From NCBI GenBank assembly GCA_020439485.1, contig JAGQSP010000112.1, positions 1 through 8,947 on the forward strand: DNA of 8,947 bases. The letters run 5' to 3'. Below, one piece after another: positions 5,574-8,947 of the stretch. The translations under genes and the position numbers were made by a program. The notes beneath the pieces were generated by a model, which made no database searches, had not been told where the DNA came from, and was given only the letters and a program-made list of their open reading frames with translations. This DNA is from Acidimicrobiales bacterium. Lineage in GTDB: Bacteria > Actinomycetota > Acidimicrobiia > Acidimicrobiales > Poriferisodalaceae. Every line of letters starts with the position of its first letter. The first letter of the stretch is position 1.

Positions 5574-6164
5574 TCAGCAGCCCTCTGACGCCCATGCGGC
5601 GACGTGGGCGGCGGCAGCATCGAGCTGTTCGGGATCTGCGCTTGCGGCGCGCAGGCTTTCGAGCGCCTCGTTCACACCCGGCGCATCGGAGTCGCCCGCA
5701 ATGACCGACAGGGTGATGACGGCGCCGAATCGCTCGGTCTGACCAGCCGCCAGGTACTGAGCGGCCGTGCAGCGCGCGGCTTTGAGGTCGGTGTCGGTCA
5801 TGGTGTCGACGTCGGCGAGGCGCATACCCAGCTGGCCACAGGCCTCGTTGACACCCTCACCCGAGCACAGGGCGATGACCTCTTCGATGCTTGTGTCGTC
5901 GTAGATGCCGTCCGGGTCCTCCAGCACGGTTCCGTCGGCAACGGGCTCGTTGTTCTCGACCGGGGCCGCGGTGTCGTCGGTTCTGGCCGCGCCGTCTGGC
6001 GAGTCCGAATCGGTGGTTGCGGTTTGAGAGTCGTTCTGACTCTCGGTCGGCTGGGTTTCACCGCCGTCGCCAGTGCTGTCGGCGTCAGCCGATGAAGTGC
6101 ACGCGGTGATGCTCACGAAGAGGAGCATCAGCAGGGCGACCACGCGCCTGTTGAGACCAAACAT
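5574..6164 (-). CDS. Small lipoprotein of unknown function
   Basis: This 196-residue protein starts at the ATG at 6164, preceded by AGGA with 5 nt spacing (6173-6170). The N-terminus is a lipoprotein signal: basic residues (NRR), a hydrophobic stretch at 8-18, and the lipobox ITAC with the lipidated cysteine at C22. Residues 23-78 form a low-complexity linker rich in Asp, Glu, Ser, Thr and Gln, with no cysteines. A compact, mostly helical, alanine-rich domain follows from about 79 to 196. It contains four cysteines (C100, C109, C132 and the last residue C196) that could form disulfides outside the membrane. I do not recognise the C-terminal domain. The gene lies downstream of HU but behind a strong terminator-like hairpin, so it probably has its own promoter; none is clear. 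The frame stays open upstream, but that part overlaps the HU gene and is a shadow. Confidence 0.82.
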   Translation of the reverse strand: MFGLNRRVVALLMLLFVSITACTSSADADSTGDGGETQPTESQNDSQTATTDSDSPDGAARTDDTAAPVENNEPVADGTVLEDPDGIYDDTSIEEVIALCSGEGVNEACGQLGMRLADVDTMTDTDLKAARCTAAQYLAAGQTERFGAVITLSVIAGDSDAPGVNEALESLRAASADPEQLDAAAAHVAAWASEGC

Positions 6165-6205
6165 GGTGTTCCTGTCGACCGCAAGGCATGCCGACTTGAA
6201 TGGCG

Positions 6206-6247
6206 CCCGAAAATCCGAAACGGCCCCGGGTGCGAAACCCGGAGCCG
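6206..6247 (-). terminator. Intrinsic terminator after HU gene
   Basis: On the minus strand CGGCTCCGGGT (6247-6237), loop TTCGC, and ACCCGGGGCCG (6231-6221) form an 11-bp stem with one G-T pair. It is followed by a broken T-run, TTTCGGATTTTC. It begins about 30 nt after the HU stop and should end that transcript before the lipoprotein gene. Confidence 0.75.
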
Positions 6248-6277
6248 TCAAGTTCGGTTCGTGCAGTGAAGCAGCGA

Positions 6278-6571
6278 CTAGCGCTTCTTCCTGGCCGACA
6301 GGAGCCATTCCTTCATCGGGGCGCTGGTGGTGAGCTTCAGCGAGCGGCTCTTCTTGATCTTGATGGTTTCGCCGGTCTGGGGGTTGCGGCCCTTGCGGGC
6401 ACCGCGCTCGCCCATCGAGAACGAACCGAAACCGGGCCATGCGACCTTCTCGCCGGCCTTGACCTGCTCCGCGGTGTGATCGAAGAAGGCAGCCAGAACT
6501 GCCTCGGTGGTCTTCTTGTCGCTGCCGGCACGATCGGCAACGGCCTGGATCATCTCAGCCTTGGTGGCCAT
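6278..6571 (-). CDS. HU-family nucleoid-associated DNA-binding protein
   Basis: This 97-residue HU/IHF-like protein bends and compacts DNA as a dimer. The N-terminal helices are ATKAEMIQAVADRAG (2-16) and TTEAVLAAFFDHTAEQVKAG (21-40). The family signature covers GFGSFSMGERGARKGRNPQT (47-66), with P64 at the tip of the DNA-binding arm where HU intercalates. A basic C-terminus (SARKKR) completes the usual length; the long Lys/Ala tail of mycobacterial HU is absent. The ATG at 6571 is chosen because AAGGAG (6582-6577) lies 5 nt before it and the protein then starts at the family N-terminus; 35 open codons upstream lack HU similarity. It looks monocistronic, with a terminator at 6206-6247. The strongest ribosome site in the window fits a highly expressed protein. 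Confidence 0.95.
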   Translation of the reverse strand: MATKAEMIQAVADRAGSDKKTTEAVLAAFFDHTAEQVKAGEKVAWPGFGSFSMGERGARKGRNPQTGETIKIKKSRSLKLTTSAPMKEWLLSARKKR

Positions 6572-6576
6572 TGTTT

Positions 6577-6582
6577 CTCCTT
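6577..6582 (-). promoter_or_regulatory. Strong Shine-Dalgarno of HU gene
   Basis: AAGGAG on the minus strand lies 5 nt before the ATG at 6571. It decides the start codon against the open frame upstream. Confidence 0.8.
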
Positions 6583-6659
6583 GGTCTGCCGGGGTTTCCG
6601 GCTCGTCGAACGCAGTGGGACAACAGCTTTCGGCGCAAAAGTGGTGGACCCAAACCGAA

Positions 6660-6681
6660 TTTGTGAAGGGATTCACTCAAA
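6660..6681. other. AT-rich stem-loop between phosphodiesterase and HU genes
   Basis: TTTGTGAA (6660-6667), loop GGGA, then TTCA-ct-CAAA (6672-6681) pair over 8 bp with a two-base bulge. This AT-rich patch lies 20 bp past the phosphodiesterase stop and 88 bp before the HU start. It could be a weak terminator for the upstream operon or an operator at the HU promoter. I could not place a convincing -10/-35 pair for HU. Confidence 0.35.
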
Positions 6682-6700
6682 GAGGTCGATTTTGCCACTT

Positions 6701-7471
6701 TCAGTGCCAGATACCCCGCTCGATGAACACTCGACGTAGTTCGGCGGGCCGGTCTGTCATGATTCCGTCGACGCCGAGATCGAGCAATTCGTGCATCTGC
6801 CGGGGCTCGTCGATGGTCCACACGTGAACCTGCAGGCCGGCTGCATGGGCGGTTTCGACGAACCTCGCGTCGACGATCGGCACACCTTTTTGGGTCGGCG
6901 GCACCTGTGCGATGTGGCCCGGAAGTGACGGTGCGCGACGAACCATCGAACTGAGGCGCAGCTTGGCGATGCTGCGCGGCCCCAGGCCCAGGCAGATCCG
7001 ATCGCCGAACCGGGCCCGGAAGCTCTGCAGGCGGCTGTCGCTGAACGAGCCGACACACACTCGATCGAGGCAGTCGAATCGGGCCAACAGCGACATCAGG
7101 GGTTCGGCCGACGAGTGTTGCTTCGGGTCGATGTTGAACCTGATGTCGGGAAACGTCTCGAGCAGTTCGTCCAGACGCGGAATCGGAGCCTTTGTTCCGT
7201 CGAGCCCCACCACGAGCGCCTGGCTGACCTCGGCCCACGTGAGGTCGGTGATGTTGCCCGTCGCGTCGGTGACGCGGTCGAGGGTCGAGTCGTGGAACGC
7301 CACCAGAACCCCATCTGCGGTGACGTGGACATCGGTCTCGATATAGCGATAGCCGAGATCGACCGCGTTCTGGAATGCCGGCAAGGTGTTCTCTGGCTGG
7401 TCGATGGCCCCGCCACGGTGGGCGAAAGCGATGGGCCCCGGATGGTCCAAGAACGGATGGGCGAGGCTCAC
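6701..7471 (-). CDS. Glycerophosphodiester phosphodiesterase family protein
   Basis: This 256-residue GDPD-family TIM-barrel enzyme is predicted to hydrolyse glycerophosphodiesters to glycerol-3-phosphate and an alcohol. The conserved N-terminal pattern is complete: FAHRGG (16-21; catalytic H18, R19), PENT (26-29), the metal pair E45 and D47 in YIETDVHVTADG, and VAFHD (57-61; second catalytic H60). Later strands show FNIDPK (112-117) where the family has a metal-ligand E/D-x-K, VHVWTID (215-221), and GVDGIMTDRP (233-242). There is no signal peptide or membrane span, so the enzyme is probably cytoplasmic, like UgpQ. The GTG start at 7471 overlaps the upstream gene's TGA (GTGA), with AGGA 7 nt before it, so the two proteins are translationally coupled. 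No glycerophosphodiester transporter is nearby. Related lipid phosphodiesters are alternative substrates. Confidence 0.93.
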   Translation of the reverse strand: MSLAHPFLDHPGPIAFAHRGGAIDQPENTLPAFQNAVDLGYRYIETDVHVTADGVLVAFHDSTLDRVTDATGNITDLTWAEVSQALVVGLDGTKAPIPRLDELLETFPDIRFNIDPKQHSSAEPLMSLLARFDCLDRVCVGSFSDSRLQSFRARFGDRICLGLGPRSIAKLRLSSMVRRAPSLPGHIAQVPPTQKGVPIVDARFVETAHAAGLQVHVWTIDEPRQMHELLDLGVDGIMTDRPAELRRVFIERGIWH

Positions 7472-8376
7472 CGCAGGATCCTACGGGCGCACGCACCATC
7501 GGGTTCGTCGCCCGACAGGATCGCGGCAACCGTCTCGACCGCCGTGGCAACGATGTGGGTGCAGCGGCTCATCAGGCGGTTTGCGTCGAGGGCCCACACC
7601 TGACATTCAGCCGGCAGGTCGACCAGGCTGGTGGTCGACATTCGGGCGGCCTCCTCGTGGGCGCCGTCCAGGTCGAAACCGCACGGCAGCACCAGGACCA
7701 CCTGGGGATCGGCCGCCAGCAGGTCTGAGGCTGCGATGCGGTGGCTGGGGGTGCCGGCGCTGCCCAGGCAGTTCGCCCCGCCGGCCAATTCGACGATCTC
7801 GGGTACCCAGTGTCCGCCGATGAAGAGCGGATCGGTCCACTCGATGGTGGCTACCCGCAACGGCGTCGAACCGCGGGTTCGACCGCGCACGGCTGCCAAA
7901 CGCTGGGCCACGGCTCGATTCAGGACCTCGCCGCGATCGGTGACGCCGAGGGCCGCAGCCACGGCCTCGATGTCGGCGTAGAGCCCCTCGACCGACGTTG
8001 CGTTGAGATCGACGAAGGCCACATCGGGCCCCAACTCGTGCGAGAAGTGAGCGCTGCGTACGGCACACACGTCGCAGATCGTCTGGCTGACCACCAAGTC
8101 GACCTCCAGCGACGCCAACAGGCCGGTGTCGACGCCATAAAGGGCCTGGCCCGCAGCCACCGCAGCACTGACGGCGGCGTCGACTTCGGAGGCGGATGCT
8201 TCGCCTCCCACCCCGGCAGCCGGGACGTTCGAGCTGGTCGCCACCGCCAGTCCCTCGGCCATCGGATGGTCACATTCGTGGGAGACGGCGACGATGCTGG
8301 AACCGAGCCCCAGAGCACAGACGATGTCGGTGGCCGCAGGCACCAAGGTGGCGATGCGCAGGTTCTCGGAGTTCAC
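7468..8376 (-). CDS. BtuF-like (Peripla_BP_2) binding protein without signal peptide
   Basis: This 302-residue protein resembles the cobalamin/Fe-siderophore binding proteins of COG0614. The N-terminus IATLVPAATDIVCALGLGSS (8-27) matches the family start, VSHECDHP (31-38) follows, and SQTICDVCA (97-105) carries a CxxC. The stretch EWTDPLFIGGHWVPEIVELA (179-198) and LVLPCGFDLD (228-237) are the most characteristic segments. It has no signal peptide or lipobox, unlike transporter-linked BtuF, so it is probably cytoplasmic. No permease or ATPase gene is beside it. Near the C terminus, where I expect an RPGPR-like motif, the sequence reads MSRCTHIV, so ligand binding may differ. The GTG at 8376 directly precedes the family N-terminus, and GATACT lies 6 nt upstream. 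The downstream phosphodiesterase gene overlaps its stop by 4 bp. Ligand unknown; a corrinoid is a guess from homology. Confidence 0.82.
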   Translation of the reverse strand: MNSENLRIATLVPAATDIVCALGLGSSIVAVSHECDHPMAEGLAVATSSNVPAAGVGGEASASEVDAAVSAAVAAGQALYGVDTGLLASLEVDLVVSQTICDVCAVRSAHFSHELGPDVAFVDLNATSVEGLYADIEAVAAALGVTDRGEVLNRAVAQRLAAVRGRTRGSTPLRVATIEWTDPLFIGGHWVPEIVELAGGANCLGSAGTPSHRIAASDLLAADPQVVLVLPCGFDLDGAHEEAARMSTTSLVDLPAECQVWALDANRLMSRCTHIVATAVETVAAILSGDEPDGACARRILR

Positions 8377-8388
8377 GGTTCCAGTATC
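8377..8388 (-). promoter_or_regulatory. Putative leaderless promoter (-10) of BtuF-like gene
   Basis: Minus-strand GATACT (8388-8383), five of six bases like TATACT, lies 6 nt before the GTG at 8376. The intervening GGAACC is too close to act as a good Shine-Dalgarno. The short leader suggests a leaderless message. Confidence 0.33.
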
Positions 8389-8424
8389 GCGAACCTCGTT
8401 GTGGTTGCACGTGGGCGCGCGATG

Positions 8425-8438
8425 TAGCTTCGGCCGTC
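8425..8438 (+). promoter_or_regulatory. Putative leaderless promoter (-10) of acyl-CoA synthetase gene
   Basis: TAGCTT (8425-8430) fits TANNNT and lies 8 nt before the ATG at 8439, with no Shine-Dalgarno between. With the -10 at 8383-8388 it makes a compact divergent promoter pair whose -35 zones overlap near 8400-8411. Confidence 0.42.
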
Positions 8439-8947
8439 ATGACCGATTTGCCGCAAGAAGAAGTCCAGCTGCTGCACCCCGGCATCCACGCCGCCACCGG
8501 CCCCGACCGCGTTGCCTACGTGCTCGAACCATCGGGCATAGAGGTGACCTACGGCGAACTAGAGGCCAAGTCGAACCAGGTCGCTCACATGTTCCGCGAT
8601 CTCGGCTTGCAGCGTGGCGATCACATCGCGTTCGTGGCCGAGAACCATCCGCTGTATTTCGTGTTGTGTTTCGGCGCTCATAGGGCCGGGCTGTATTACA
8701 CGGCGATGTCGAGCCGACTCCACGAGGAGGAGACCGCCTACATAGTCAACAACTCGAACTCGAAGGTGTTCATCGCCACCAACTACAAGCGCGATGTCGC
8801 CGAAGCCATCGTGCCGACGACCCCAGACGTGCAGCTGCGCCTGATGATCGATGGCACGTGCACGGGCCACGAATCGTTCGAGGATCGCATTGCCGGCTAC
8901 CCGACGACCCCCATCGACGACGAGTCTGAGGGGTCGGACATGCTCTA
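8439..8947 (+). CDS. AMP-dependent acyl-CoA synthetase, N-terminal part (3' end outside window)
   Basis: The frame from the ATG at 8439 is open to the right edge, giving 169 residues. The N-terminal ANL-superfamily pattern is clear: VTYGELEAKSNQVAHMFRDL (34-53), GLQRGDHIAFVAENHPLYF (54-72), and the substrate-domain helix with AGLYYTAMSSRLHEEETAYI. The GLYYT...E-x-AYIV pattern resembles actinobacterial fatty-acyl-CoA synthetases (FadD type), which activate carboxylic acids with ATP to acyl-AMP and then acyl-CoA. The ATP-binding P-loop, the A8 motif and the catalytic lysine lie beyond the window, so activity cannot be judged. The start codon is supported by the upstream -10 and by alignment with the family N-terminus. 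Other ANL members such as benzoate or cyclohexane-carboxylate ligases are possible. Confidence 0.88.
   Translation, partial: MTDLPQEEVQLLHPGIHAATGPDRVAYVLEPSGIEVTYGELEAKSNQVAHMFRDLGLQRGDHIAFVAENHPLYFVLCFGAHRAGLYYTAMSSRLHEEETAYIVNNSNSKVFIATNYKRDVAEAIVPTTPDVQLRLMIDGTCTGHESFEDRIAGYPTTPIDDESEGSDML

Noticed and set aside
5559..5590. GAGGG/CCCTC hairpin around the lipoprotein stop codon
   Set aside because: A 5-bp stem overlapping the stop codon without a following T-run is not convincing as a terminator.
1..8947. tRNA, rRNA, CRISPR array, insertion sequence, prophage gene or riboswitch
   Set aside because: I looked for regular repeat-spacer units, transposase or integrase motifs with end repeats, and cloverleaf or structured leader patterns, and saw none; covariance-model searches would be needed to exclude small RNAs.

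Overview
The window is a GC-rich (by eye about two thirds G+C), gene-dense chromosomal segment with strong G/C preference at third codon positions. Protein families and gene layout fit an actinobacterium, perhaps Acidimicrobiia; the phylum is a reasonable inference and the class a guess. I see no mobile element, phage gene, CRISPR array, tRNA or rRNA. Ten protein genes are supported, two of them cut by the window edges, and no stretch over 300 bases lacks a gene.

Layout. (1) 1-1300, plus strand: the end of a DUF58 protein, overlapped by 4 bp (ATGA) by a small multi-pass membrane protein, resembling the tail of a MoxR/DUF58 operon. (2) 1287-3127, minus strand: a fumarylacetoacetate hydrolase (FAH) family enzyme followed, with a GTGA overlap, by an AlkA-like 3-methyladenine DNA glycosylase. 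The glycosylase converges on the membrane protein with a 14-bp overlap of 3' ends. (3) 3293-3805, plus strand: a single-domain GGDEF protein that has lost the GGDEF active-site motif but keeps a correctly spaced RxxD motif, so it is a candidate c-di-GMP sensor rather than a synthase. (4) 3825-8376, minus strand: in transcription order, a cytoplasmic BtuF-like binding protein, a glycerophosphodiester phosphodiesterase (GTGA overlap), an HU-family nucleoid protein with its own Shine-Dalgarno and a terminator, a small lipoprotein, and a gamma-glutamyltransferase without a signal peptide. (5) 8439-8947, plus strand: the start of an acyl-CoA synthetase, divergent from the BtuF-like gene across 62 bp.

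Regulation. Four genes (FAH, gamma-glutamyltransferase, BtuF-like, acyl-CoA synthetase) have a -10-like hexamer 6-8 nt before the start codon and no convincing Shine-Dalgarno, which is the geometry of leaderless mRNAs. HU, the lipoprotein, the GGDEF protein and the DUF58-linked membrane protein have purine-rich ribosome sites. The gap between the lipoprotein and gamma-glutamyltransferase genes (5412-5573) holds a perfect 12-bp inverted repeat plus related direct repeats and is the least explained non-coding stretch.

The genes look like separate housekeeping or catabolic units rather than one pathway. I do not find a convincing new multi-gene system. The best leads are the degenerate GGDEF protein, the repeat cluster at 5441-5556, and the two translationally coupled enzyme pairs of unexpected composition.
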